From Leifsonia sp. Root227 (lineage in GTDB: Bacteria; Actinomycetota; Actinomycetes; Actinomycetales; Microbacteriaceae), in assembly GCF_001428745.1 (NCBI RefSeq), contig NZ_LMIO01000004.1, positions 434,001 to 498,000 on the forward strand: 64,000 bases of DNA, read 5' to 3'. Of this stretch, positions 48,839 to 57,241 are shown one piece after another. The first letter of the stretch is position 1, and each line of letters begins with the position of its first letter. The position numbers were made by a program, and so were the translations under genes. A model generated the notes under the pieces. It was given only the letters and a program-made list of their open reading frames with translations. It was not told the DNA's origin and searched no databases.

Positions 48839-49436
48839 GATCGTCTCTCCTTCTGATCGGGGGCACTATTCATCGTCCTGAAGCTTGGATACAACCTCTT
48901 TGCCCCGATGAACTTCGCGGGCGATGACGGGAGTCGTGATGACTAAATAGGGATTGACCGGGGTCCAAAGTCGCTGGACGCGGTGATCCCGGTCTACCGG
49001 CTCAATCGGACGAGGGGTGCCTGGTGCCACTCACGTTTGAGGCCATCGACATCACCGAGACCACGGCGACCATCCGATTCACCACAGACACTACGGCTCA
49101 TTGTGTCGTGGATTGGGTACCGTGTTGATACTCGGTCGACGCCGCGCCGCGCATCGGGGATAGGGACTTGACGGCAACGGCGACGAGTTCGCGTATCCGG
49201 CGAACTCGTCGCCGCTTCCAGTGGGGGGTCGCTCTTGCGTTCTACGTTCCGCAGATGTCCATCCCGGTGAGGTCACTCCCGTCATCAGCTCGAAAACGTT
49301 TTCGTGGTACACGCTGACATCACCCGATGGGAAGGGAGGTGGGTGCCGTCGAGACGAGTCCAATGCCCTACGCGCCGTTCTTCCTCCGACGTGGCTCGGG
49401 TCGTGTGTAAGCAGGGTCGCGCACGGGGCGAGTTGC
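48839..49436. other. Noncoding or decayed stretch, no gene recognised
   Basis: About 600 bp without a convincing reading frame on either strand. Base composition is more AT-rich and less codon-biased than elsewhere. It contains a strong hairpin (49179-49213) and an imperfect inverted repeat near 48953-49006 (CCGGG/CCCGG arms). It probably belongs to the same decayed segment as the RHS remnant on its right. Confidence 0.5.
49179..49213. other. Perfect 14-bp hairpin in noncoding stretch
   Basis: GGCGACGAGTTCGC, seven-base loop, GCGAACTCGTCGCC. No T-tract follows. It could be a terminator for the minus-strand small genes to its right, or a relic of a mobile element end. Confidence 0.7.
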
Positions 49437-49804
49437 TCAGATGACCAAGAACGGGTACACGACCGCGGGAACCACTAGAAGTAGTAGCGCTTGTAGAGAG
49501 GCGTCATTCATTGCACAAAGCGTCATAAGAATCGCCACCGCGATCACGGCAGGCAAAAACGTGAAGAGCGCACGTTGAAGCGGTGGGTGGGGCTTTTCGG
49601 CCGGAATGAGGGAAGACAGGAGAGGGGAAGGATCAGGATTAGGAGCCCCGCGGCGAAGACGATTACCCCTCCGGGGGGAACGCGCAGTTGCGCGAGCCCG
49701 ATAAACATGATGACTGCCGCTACAACGGCACCAATTATGGTGATCCAGCCAGCTGATTGCCTCATATCAACAATCCGAGACCAGGTAGCCGATCCCTGCC
49801 GCAT
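49437..49804 (-). pseudogene. Small four-helix membrane protein, apparently frameshifted
   Basis: From ATG 49804 (or 49765) the frame gives two hydrophobic segments (GWITIIGAVVAAVIMFIGL and VIVFAAGLLILILPL) and then runs into non-hydrophobic residues and a stop at 49544. In the -1 frame from about 49630 the same strand reads PLQRALFTFLPAVIAVAIL and ALLLLVVPAVVYPFLVI, two further helices, to a stop at 49437. A single frameshift near 49610-49650 would join them into one ~120-residue membrane protein. Alternatively these are two overlapping small genes. Confidence 0.45.
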
Positions 49805-49814
49805 GTACTCCCGG

Positions 49815-50012
49815 TCATTCCCACTTGCTGGGACGAAGCACGTAGAGGAACGCAAGTGCGACAATCAGGACGGCCGACCCGGCAACGAGCCCGGCCACGC
49901 TCCAGACATTCCCTGAGCCACGTATCACCGGTATGAGGAAGACGACCAACGACACTATGATCACCAAAACGGCGAGGCTAAGTATGTAGAAGAACGTTGT
50001 TCTCTTGGTCAC
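49815..50012 (-). CDS. Small two-helix membrane protein after RHS tip
   Basis: 65 residues from GTG 50012 (GGAAG upstream). Two membrane segments, FFYILSLAVLVIIVSLVVFL and VAGLVAGSAVLIVALAFLYV, and a short tail RPSKWE. It follows the RHS fragment by 28 bp and precedes another membrane-protein gene by 10 bp. The position immediately after an RHS C-terminal tip is where an immunity gene would sit, but no known immunity family is recognised. Confidence 0.5.
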   Translation of the reverse strand: MTKRTTFFYILSLAVLVIIVSLVVFLIPVIRGSGNVWSVAGLVAGSAVLIVALAFLYVLRPSKWE

Positions 50013-50040
50013 GACTGCTTCCAACCTTCGAATACCGCCA

Positions 50041-50340
50041 CTATCCGCATGCGATTCCGATGAGAAGACTCGGTGCGCCGGTCGCAAGCGATACCGCACC
50101 GGCAGCGCCAGCTACGAGGCTTGCCCCTCCGGTCACGGGAGCCGCCGCAACTGCGGCTACTCCACCTGCGACAATACCGACAACGGCGGCCCCAAGAGAG
50201 ATCGCTCCGAAGACGTTAGCAGCGGTACTTGCACCGTCCGCACACATGCCGGACGGATCACAATTATTGATGGGGTCGCTGCCGACGAAGGCGTAGCGGT
50301 TGGCGTTGGCGGGGTCGAGTGGGACGCAACGCGTATGTGC
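50041..50340 (-). pseudogene. C-terminal tip of an RHS/YD-repeat protein
   Basis: The sequence LDPANANRYAFVGSDPINNC followed by DPSG is the end of an RHS-associated core domain. It is followed by a variable tip of about 65 residues, Gly/Ala-rich and hydrophobic (AANVFGAISLGAAVVGIVAG; VAAAPVTGGASLVAG). The >1000-residue body that should precede it is missing: the kinase gene ends at 50385 on the same strand. This is a truncated relic, or an orphan tip of the sort kept beside RHS loci for recombination. Confidence 0.75.
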
Positions 50341-50384
50341 CCCTGAGCGCCGCCGCAGCGGGCGCGGAGGGCGCGCATCCACCG

Positions 50385-51302
50385 TCAGATCGCGGCGGGC
50401 GCGTGCTCAGCGAGCAGGGAGAGAGCCAGGCGGACGGCGCCGCGAACCGGATCTTCCCTGACCACGACCAACTCGAGCTGTAGTTGCTCCCTCAATCGCT
50501 CCGAGAGGGCGAGCTCCAGCATTGGCTGATTGGCTATGACGCCGCCGCCGGCGACCACTCCGTCTATCGCCGCGCCCCGGTCGCGCAGATGACGCACGAG
50601 GTCGACGACCCTTTGGGCGCCATCCTCCAGTGTTGCGCGTGCGATCGCCGAGCCGGCTTCTGCCGCTTCGAACACGGCGGGGGCCCACGCCGCCCACTCC
50701 GACGGAGTCAGGCGATGCAGAACCTCGACCAGCCCTCGAAGCGAATGGACTCCGGCGAGACGCAGCAGTGCGTAGCGCAGTGGATCGTTCGCCCGACCGG
50801 CATCGGACTCCTCGGTGAGGCGTCGGATGGATTCCCGGACCACACCCCACGCCGAGCCTGGGTCGCCGACCAGCCAACCCCAGCCGCCTGCATACAGGGA
50901 TTTCCCGTCCGGCGTCTTCGCGACGACGATCGAGCCGGTCCCGAGGACCAAGTTCGCTCGACGGTCGGTACCGTCGTCGACGGTGTGCTGCAGGAGCACC
51001 GCGTCATTGACGACCTCGACGGCACAGGCCGACCTGACGGCGATGGCCGAACGGAGTTCCTCGCACTCGGCGTCCGAGTCGCAGCCGTGCGCGCCGATCC
51101 CGACCGCCGCAGGGTCGGCGAAAGAGGACGAAGCGATCAGCTCGACGATGACGTCGGCCTTTCCGGCGGCATCGAGGGAGGTCCAGCCTTCGCTCGGCAC
51201 GATGACGTCCCCGAGGAGCTCTCCGCCGGAGGCGCTCGCGCGAAGATGGATCTTCGTCCCGCCGGCGTCGATCCCGAGCACGTATGGCAGTGCAGCGCTC
51301 AT
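50385..51302 (-). CDS. BadF/BadG/BcrA/BcrD-type kinase (N-acetylglucosamine kinase-like)
   Basis: 305 residues. DAGGTK at 12-17, GTGSIV near 118, GGWGWLVGD near 135 and AGGGVIANQP near 262 are the ASKHA phosphate and adenosine loops. It parallels the kinase at 1836-2780 landmark for landmark (both have the unusual HGCDS/QGCDT segment). The start overlaps the preceding Gfo/Idh stop by 4 bp. It probably phosphorylates an amino sugar for the SIS isomerase encoded at 59378 (inference). Its 3' end abuts the RHS remnant. Confidence 0.87.
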   Translation of the reverse strand: MSAALPYVLGIDAGGTKIHLRASASGGELLGDVIVPSEGWTSLDAAGKADVIVELIASSSFADPAAVGIGAHGCDSDAECEELRSAIAVRSACAVEVVNDAVLLQHTVDDGTDRRANLVLGTGSIVVAKTPDGKSLYAGGWGWLVGDPGSAWGVVRESIRRLTEESDAGRANDPLRYALLRLAGVHSLRGLVEVLHRLTPSEWAAWAPAVFEAAEAGSAIARATLEDGAQRVVDLVRHLRDRGAAIDGVVAGGGVIANQPMLELALSERLREQLQLELVVVREDPVRGAVRLALSLLAEHAPAAI

Positions 51303-52294
51303 CCGACGGTGGCCGCCGCGCTGTAGAACCGGAGGGACGCGGAAAGGGTGGCACGCGCGTCGCGCACGGAGACCAGAGGTGTGGTGTCCGACTGCACGGC
51401 GTCGACGAGCGCATCCAAGGTGTCGAACGTGTCGGACGGCAGGGCGCGGTGTGTCCACGGCTCTCCGTCGAAGGACCAGCCGAGCATGCCCGTCGTGCTG
51501 TCGTAGAAGACGGAGCCTTCGCTCCCGACCAGGTGCCCCCGGTTGCTGAACCCGCCGGGAGACGAGACCCAGGTGTCTTCGACGGTGACGACGGCGCCGC
51601 TGGCGAGTGTGAAGACGGCGTGGCCGTAGTCCTCGACGGGCAGGCCGGTGTGAGCGATCGTCGACACCACTCCGGTCGTGCCCACCACTTCGCTGCCGAA
51701 GAGCCAGCGCATCCGGTCGATCTGATACACGGCGTGGTCGATCCAGGCACCTCCCGGTGTGCGGCGGGGGTCGATCCACCAGCCCGCACCGCTCTCGCCC
51801 GGCCACGCTTTCGGCAGCGAGCTGTTCATGGCGAAGGCACCGCTCCGCAGCTCGCCGAGCCTGCCGCCGTGCACCCACGAGGACAGAGCGGCGGCGAGCG
51901 GTGAGGTGCGACGCGATTCGCTCGGGATGAAGACGACACCGGACTCCTCCACCGCGTCGACGACCGCGTCCGCCTCGGCCATCGTCATCGCAAGCGGTTT
52001 GACCGAGACGATGTGCTTTCCGGCCCTCGCAGCCGCTTTGCAGAGTTCGGCGTTTTGGTCGACGCTGGTGAAGCAGGCGATCGCGTCGATGGACGAGTCT
52101 TCGATGACGGCGCCGGGATCCGTTTCGACGCGTTCGCATCCCAAGCGCCCAGCGATCTCGGACGCCCGAGCGGGGTCGCGATCGACGACGGCGGCCAAGA
52201 TCGTGTCATCGCGGCGGGCGACCTGTTCTGCGAACGGGATCGCCGCGTACCAGTGGTCGAGGCCGACGACGGCGATGCGGAGAGGACTGGACAT
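51299..52294 (-). CDS. Gfo/Idh/MocA family oxidoreductase
   Basis: 331 residues. N-terminal nucleotide fold begins RIAVVGLDHW (GLDHW in place of GxGxxG), with VKPLA instead of the usual EKP. The change of Glu to Val at the EKP motif and the altered loop suggest unusual cofactor handling. The C-terminal half shows GGAWIDHAVYQIDRMRWLFG, as expected. It lies between the kinase (4-bp overlap) and another Gfo/Idh gene 22 bp upstream. Confidence 0.86.
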   Translation of the reverse strand: MSSPLRIAVVGLDHWYAAIPFAEQVARRDDTILAAVVDRDPARASEIAGRLGCERVETDPGAVIEDSSIDAIACFTSVDQNAELCKAAARAGKHIVSVKPLAMTMAEADAVVDAVEESGVVFIPSESRRTSPLAAALSSWVHGGRLGELRSGAFAMNSSLPKAWPGESGAGWWIDPRRTPGGAWIDHAVYQIDRMRWLFGSEVVGTTGVVSTIAHTGLPVEDYGHAVFTLASGAVVTVEDTWVSSPGGFSNRGHLVGSEGSVFYDSTTGMLGWSFDGEPWTHRALPSDTFDTLDALVDAVQSDTTPLVSVRDARATLSASLRFYSAAATVG

Positions 52295-52316
52295 CGTGCT
52301 CCTTGTCGAGACGCTG

Positions 52317-53423
52317 CTAGAAGGTGGTGGTGAGGTCGACGATCCGGTTTTCGCGCGCGGAGGTCGCGACGCCGAGCATGACCTCCAGGGCGTGCCTGGC
52401 GTGCTCGGCGCTCATGACGGGCTTTGTGCCGTTGAGGACGCAGTCCGCGAGATGGCCGACCATGATCGCCCGGCCGAACCTCGCTCGTCTCGCGCTCACG
52501 GCGAGTGGTTCGGAGGGTTCGATCCAACCGTCGGTGCCCGGCAGGAGGTCGGTCTTGTAGACCTCGAGGTCGGGTGCGCCAGGTCGCAGGATGTTCAGGA
52601 CCCCGCGACGGCCGAAGATCTCGACCTTCGGGCTCTTGGATGCGAGGAGGTTGTACGACCCGTCAATGACAGCAAAGGTCGAGTCCCCGAAATCGAGCAT
52701 GAACAGGCTGTTGTCGTCGGCCTCGACGGGCATCTCCAGCCCCGCGAACGGACCGCCGCGGACCACGCGCACCGGATCGGTGACGCCGGAGAACGCGACG
52801 ACGCGTTTCGCGGGGCCGAGGATCCCGGTGATCTCATGGATGCCGTACACGCCCATGTCGAGGAGCGGCCCTGAGCCGTCACGATAGAACCACGACGGAT
52901 CAGACGCCCACCCGCGGGGCCCGCCCCCAGGGCCGGCGTGCGAGCTGTGGACTCTGGCGAAGGCGATGCGGCCGAGCTGGCCGGAGCGGACAATTTCGGC
53001 GGCGCGCTCGTACGGCTCGAAGAGCATGTCGGGGGGAGCGCAGACGATGGTGAGCCCGGCACGGTCGGCGATGCTGATCAGCTCGTCCGCTTCGGCCATG
53101 GTCGAGGCGATCGGCTTCTCGGTGACCAGGTGCAGGCCGCTTTCGAGGATCAGCCGGGACGTCGCGAAGTGGAACGGGATCGGGGTGAGATTGACCACGG
53201 CGTCGATCTCCCCGGCGGCGATCATCTCCTCGAGCGAACCGTAGACAGCCGGGATGTTGAAACGCGCTGCGACCGCACGTGCCTGTTCGGCCACCACATC
53301 CGCGATCGCGGCGACGGAGATCTCCGCATAGTGATGCAGGTTCGGCAGCACCCCGTAGTCGGCGGTCGCGATGCCGCCGCTGCCAAGCACTCCGATGCGC
53401 AACCGGCCGTTGTCGTTACTCAA
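52317..53423 (-). CDS. Gfo/Idh/MocA family oxidoreductase
   Basis: 368 residues from TTG 53423, chosen for the GGAGG seven bases upstream; a longer frame to 53465 lacks a ribosome site. NAD-binding GVLGSGGIATADYG at about residues 10-23, EKP in VTEKPIAST, and GPLLDMGVYGIHE in the C-terminal domain. Leads a minus-strand operon of two oxidoreductases and a kinase, divergent from a ROK regulator. Role: NAD(P)-dependent redox step on a sugar derivative. Confidence 0.88.
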   Translation of the reverse strand: MSNDNGRLRIGVLGSGGIATADYGVLPNLHHYAEISVAAIADVVAEQARAVAARFNIPAVYGSLEEMIAAGEIDAVVNLTPIPFHFATSRLILESGLHLVTEKPIASTMAEADELISIADRAGLTIVCAPPDMLFEPYERAAEIVRSGQLGRIAFARVHSSHAGPGGGPRGWASDPSWFYRDGSGPLLDMGVYGIHEITGILGPAKRVVAFSGVTDPVRVVRGGPFAGLEMPVEADDNSLFMLDFGDSTFAVIDGSYNLLASKSPKVEIFGRRGVLNILRPGAPDLEVYKTDLLPGTDGWIEPSEPLAVSARRARFGRAIMVGHLADCVLNGTKPVMSAEHARHALEVMLGVATSARENRIVDLTTTF

Positions 53424-53477
53424 GCGTGTCCTCCATCCGGGCGATCTGCGGTGACGCCCCGGCAACGATTATTAGTC

Positions 53478-53598
53478 AGGAATCTTGCCAGATCAATAGG
53501 AGGCTCCGGGGCAATCATCCTTCTCCTCCGCAATCTCGGGATTATTTCCGGCAGATTAACTCAGCCCGGCTCTTGCAAACTGACAAGAATCCTTGCAA
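53478..53598. promoter_or_regulatory. Candidate ROK operators in divergent gap
   Basis: CTTGCAA occurs at 53572-53578 and 53592-53598, 20 bp apart. The second is part of the near-palindrome CAAGAATCCTTG (53584-53595). A related AGGAATCTTGCCA lies at 53478-53490 on the side of the minus-strand operon. The gap (226 bp) is AT-richer than coding DNA. Binding by the adjacent ROK protein is inferred from position. Confidence 0.45.
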
Positions 53599-53649
53599 TA
53601 CTTTCGGCCAGGCAGTCGCAATATCACCGACGATTCGTGAGGAGCCAGC

Positions 53650-54864
53650 ATGGCAGTCAGAGGAACACCCTCGTGGTTGGGCGATCAGAACGCCGCCCTC
53701 GCGCTCGGGAACCTGCTCGAACACGGGCCGCAGAGCCGCAACGGCATCGGCACTCTGACCGGCCTGTCCAAGCAGACGGCGGCGCAGATCGTCGCACGGC
53801 TCGAGGAGCGCGGGCTGATCCACGCTGTCGGGGAAGAGGCGGCGACCAGGGGGCCAAGCGCGACGGTTTACGGCGTGCGGAACGACACGATGTACGGCGT
53901 CGCTGTCAACATCGACCAGCAAGGCGTGCAGTCGGTCGTCGTGGACGTGCTCGGCAACTCCTTGCCTGTTGCACGCGAGACTGCTGCCGGCCTCGACGGT
54001 GAACGCAGCGCCGCGCGGGATGTGGCCAGCGCAGTGATCCGCGCCTGCCGTCTCGCCGAGATCGATCTCGCAGCGGTCAAGCACGTCAACATCGGCGTGC
54101 CGTCGAGCGTCGACCCGCGATCCGATGAGCTGAGCAGCGTCGAAGCGCTTCCGGGCTGGTCGCGAAAGAGCGTTCGGCGCCAGATCGAGGATGCGCTCGG
54201 GTGCGAGGTCCGAGTGGACAACGACGTGAATCTGGCCGCAGTGGCTGAGCGCCGCTCCGGAGCCTTCGAGCAGGATGCGATCCTCGCCCTGTTCTGGGTC
54301 GGATACGGCATCGGCCTCGCGCTGGACATCGGCGGCACCGTCCTGCACGGTGCCTCCGGCGGAGCGGGTGAGATCGGCCACTTGCCGGTTGCCCGGGCTC
54401 TGCTCGGCGCTGCAGGGGAGAACACCGACCTCGAAGATCTCATCGGAGCCGTCGCGCTCGAGCGGCTCGCCCGTGAACTCGGCGAGAACGAGTTCACCTT
54501 CGAGGGGATGCTGGCCGGGGCTGCACTCCCCGTCAGAGTCATCGAAGCCCTGGCACCGCGACTCGCGCTCAGCGTCATCCCGGTTCTCGGCGTCATCGAC
54601 CCCGATGAAGTCGTCCTCGGCGGTCCGGTCGGCCGCGCAGGCGGAGCTCAGCTCGCCGAACTGACCAGGGCCGCCATCCGCAATCACACCCGCTGGGACC
54701 CCAGCGTGAATGTCTCCCGCATCGCGGAGGACGCGGTCCTCCGCGGCGCCCGATCGGTCCTGCTCACCGACCTGCGGGAGAGCCTCGTCGCTCAGGCCCG
54801 CTCGACAGACACCGCAGAGGACCGCTCTCGCATCATCGAGAGCAACCTGCGCGGAATCCACTGA
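53650..54864 (+). CDS. ROK-family transcriptional regulator
   Basis: 404 residues, GAGGAGC before the ATG. N-terminal winged helix-turn-helix (about 15-75: NGIGTLTGLSKQTAAQIVARL) and a ROK sugar-kinase-like domain. The Zn-binding cysteines (CxCGxxGC) usual in ROK proteins are absent: after the expected GEIGHLPV the sequence reads RALLGAAGENTDLE. The ATP-loop DIGGT and the RVDNDVNLAA sugar site remain. It probably represses the divergent oxidoreductase/kinase operon and the following transporter until a sugar binds. Confidence 0.9.
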   Translation: MAVRGTPSWLGDQNAALALGNLLEHGPQSRNGIGTLTGLSKQTAAQIVARLEERGLIHAVGEEAATRGPSATVYGVRNDTMYGVAVNIDQQGVQSVVVDVLGNSLPVARETAAGLDGERSAARDVASAVIRACRLAEIDLAAVKHVNIGVPSSVDPRSDELSSVEALPGWSRKSVRRQIEDALGCEVRVDNDVNLAAVAERRSGAFEQDAILALFWVGYGIGLALDIGGTVLHGASGGAGEIGHLPVARALLGAAGENTDLEDLIGAVALERLARELGENEFTFEGMLAGAALPVRVIEALAPRLALSVIPVLGVIDPDEVVLGGPVGRAGGAQLAELTRAAIRNHTRWDPSVNVSRIAEDAVLRGARSVLLTDLRESLVAQARSTDTAEDRSRIIESNLRGIH

Positions 54865-54913
54865 GTCGCACCCTCCGGCTCAGCCAACGAAGAACATCAG
54901 GAAGGCACCACGA

Positions 54914-56239
54914 ATGAAATCGAAGAAGATCCTCATCGCCGCCCTGGCGATATCGGCAACGACGATGCTCGCCCTCTCCGGCTGCTCGGGCGGAGGAGAC
55001 GGGGACGTCGCCGCGAAGGCTCCGGATCACCTCTCCGGCACCGTTTCGCTCTGGCACCACTACTCGGACAGAGAAGCCGAGGTCATCCAGAGCGTCGCCG
55101 ACGATTTCGAGAAGGCGAACCCCGGCGTCAAGGTCGAGGTGCACGCTGGACAGCAGGACACGAAGATCACGCAGGTGGTGGCGACGAGCTCCAACGTGGA
55201 CGTGATGATCACCAACGTCAACGCCACCCTCGGGACGCTGTGCAAGTCGATGGCCGATCTGGCTCCGTACATGAAGCGCGACGGGGTGAAGGAGTCGGAC
55301 TTCCAGGGAATCTTCGCCTCCGCCACCGCCTTCGACGGTCGCCGCTGCAGCCTGCCGACGACCTCGGATGTCTACGGGCTCTACTTCAACAAGGACCTCC
55401 TCGGCGCGGCTGGTTACACCACTCCGCCGAGGACCCTGGACGAGCTGGAGAAGATGGCCGTCGCGATGACGACGTATAACCCGGACGGGTCGATCAAGAC
55501 CCTCGGCTTCAACCCGCTCATCGGTTTCCAGCAGAACACGGCGGCGACGATGGGCGCCAGCGCCGGTGGCGACTGGATGAAGGACGGCAAGGCAACGCTC
55601 GCCTCGTCATCCCAGTGGAAGGACCTGATCACCTGGCAGAAGGCGTTCGTCGACAAGATCGGCTACGACAAGCTCAAGACCTTCAGCGCCGGGCTGGGCG
55701 ACGAGTTCTCCGCGAACAACGCCTTCCAGAACTCGCGGATCGCGATGGCGCTCGACGGTGAGTGGCGTGTCGCGTTCATCGAGGACCAGGCGAAGGGCCT
55801 TGACTACGGCACGGCACCCTTCCCCGTCCTTCAGGGCAGCGGGCAGCAGTACGGCGGCGGATACGCCTCCGCTGCTGACATCGGCGTCAGCAACAAGTCG
55901 AAGAACAAGGAAGCCGCATGGGCACTTGCGAAGTACTTCGCAAGTGACACGGCTGCGGCGGTCAAACTCGCCAACGGCTTCAAGAACATCCCGACCCTGA
56001 AGACGGCAGCCGAGTCGCCCGACCTGGAAGCGCCCGATACATACAAGACCTTCATCGAGGCGTCGAAGAGCGAGAGCTCGAAGTCGTCTCCGGTGACCGC
56101 GATCGGCTCGACCCTGACGCAGACGCTCGACAGCTTCTGGAGCAACTATCAGACGGGGTCAGGCTCCGGTCTCGAGGCAGGGCTGAAGAAGGTCGACACG
56201 GACATCGACAACGCGCTCAGCCTGCGCGGGGCGAAGTGA
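54914..56239 (+). CDS. Extracellular sugar-binding lipoprotein of ABC transporter
   Basis: 441 residues from ATG 54914, with AGGAAGG upstream. Signal peptide ending in lipobox LSGC at about residue 24, then a Gly-rich linker and the solute-binding family 1 fold (VSLWHHYSDREAEVIQSVAD; ALDGEWRVAFI). Binds substrate outside the cell for the two permeases encoded next. 49 bp downstream of the ROK gene and probably under its control. Confidence 0.93.
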   Translation: MKSKKILIAALAISATTMLALSGCSGGGDGDVAAKAPDHLSGTVSLWHHYSDREAEVIQSVADDFEKANPGVKVEVHAGQQDTKITQVVATSSNVDVMITNVNATLGTLCKSMADLAPYMKRDGVKESDFQGIFASATAFDGRRCSLPTTSDVYGLYFNKDLLGAAGYTTPPRTLDELEKMAVAMTTYNPDGSIKTLGFNPLIGFQQNTAATMGASAGGDWMKDGKATLASSSQWKDLITWQKAFVDKIGYDKLKTFSAGLGDEFSANNAFQNSRIAMALDGEWRVAFIEDQAKGLDYGTAPFPVLQGSGQQYGGGYASAADIGVSNKSKNKEAAWALAKYFASDTAAAVKLANGFKNIPTLKTAAESPDLEAPDTYKTFIEASKSESSKSSPVTAIGSTLTQTLDSFWSNYQTGSGSGLEAGLKKVDTDIDNALSLRGAK

Positions 56240-56243
56240 GCCG

Positions 56244-57236
56244 ATGACTCAGCTCGAACTCACCCGGGCGGTCGAGGAGATCTCTTCGCCCGCCCGGGCG
56301 CCCCGGCGCCGCACGCCGGCGCTGCGATCCCGCCTGCCGATCTGGTCGATGATGGCGCTCGGAATGATCGGCCTCATCGTCTTCTTCGTCTACCCGCTGA
56401 TCGCGAACCTGTATTACTCGTTCACCAGCTTCGACCTCGTCAGCTCGCCGACGTGGATCGGGCTGCGGAACTACATCTACCTGTTCACCCAGGACAGCAG
56501 GGTGGGAACGGCCGCGCTCAACACGCTCTGGTTCGTAGTCTTCCTCGTCCCCGTGCGCATCATCTGCTCCCTCGGCATCGCCATGCTGCTCACCCGCCGC
56601 AAGCGCGCGTCCGGGTTCTGGCGCACCCTCTTCTACGTGCCGGCCCTCGTGCCGCCGGTGGCGAGCGTTGTCGCATTCGTCTTCCTGTTCAACCCGGGAA
56701 CCGGTCCGATCAACACGATCCTGCGCTTCTTCGGCATCCAGGGCCCGCTCTGGTTCAACGACCCTGCCCTGTCGAAGCCGTCTCTGCTCCTGCTCGGCGT
56801 GTGGATGATGGGCGACATCATGGTGATCTTCCTCGCCGCCCTTCTCGACGTGCCGCGCGATCAGTACGAGGCTTCGTCACTCGACGGGGCGAACGGCAGG
56901 CAGCGGTTCTGGTTCATCACCCTTCCGAACATCTCCCCTGTCATCCTCTTCTCGGCGGTCACGGGTGTGATCGCGGCCCTCCAGTACTTCACCGAGGCCG
57001 CCGTCGCCTCCAGCGTCGCGAACGGCAAGACCGGGATCGACGCCGGCCCTGATCAGCTTCTGGGCTATCCCAACGACTCGCTCCTCACATACACCCAATG
57101 GATGTACGTGCAGGGCTTCACCAGCTTCCAGCTCGGCTATGCGGCCGCGATGGCCGTGATCCTCTTCGTCGTCGCCGCGGTCGTCATGGCGGTGCTGCTG
57201 CGCAGAGCCGGGCTGTTCAAACAGAAAGAGAGGTGA
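56244..57236 (+). CDS. Sugar ABC transporter permease (MalF type)
   Basis: 330 residues, four bases after the binding-protein stop. Cytoplasmic N-terminal tail with basic residues, six membrane helices, EAA loop DQYEASSLDGANGRQRFWFI near residues 207-226. A long loop before the last helices holds GYPNDSLLTYTQWMYVQG. Partner of the following permease; no ATPase gene in the operon. Confidence 0.93.
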   Translation: MTQLELTRAVEEISSPARAPRRRTPALRSRLPIWSMMALGMIGLIVFFVYPLIANLYYSFTSFDLVSSPTWIGLRNYIYLFTQDSRVGTAALNTLWFVVFLVPVRIICSLGIAMLLTRRKRASGFWRTLFYVPALVPPVASVVAFVFLFNPGTGPINTILRFFGIQGPLWFNDPALSKPSLLLLGVWMMGDIMVIFLAALLDVPRDQYEASSLDGANGRQRFWFITLPNISPVILFSAVTGVIAALQYFTEAAVASSVANGKTGIDAGPDQLLGYPNDSLLTYTQWMYVQGFTSFQLGYAAAMAVILFVVAAVVMAVLLRRAGLFKQKER

Positions 57237-57241
57237 GCCGG

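Noticed and set aside
48839..49436. Short open frames in the decayed stretch
   Set aside because: No ribosome sites, no family features and no normal codon bias; listed instead as a noncoding stretch.
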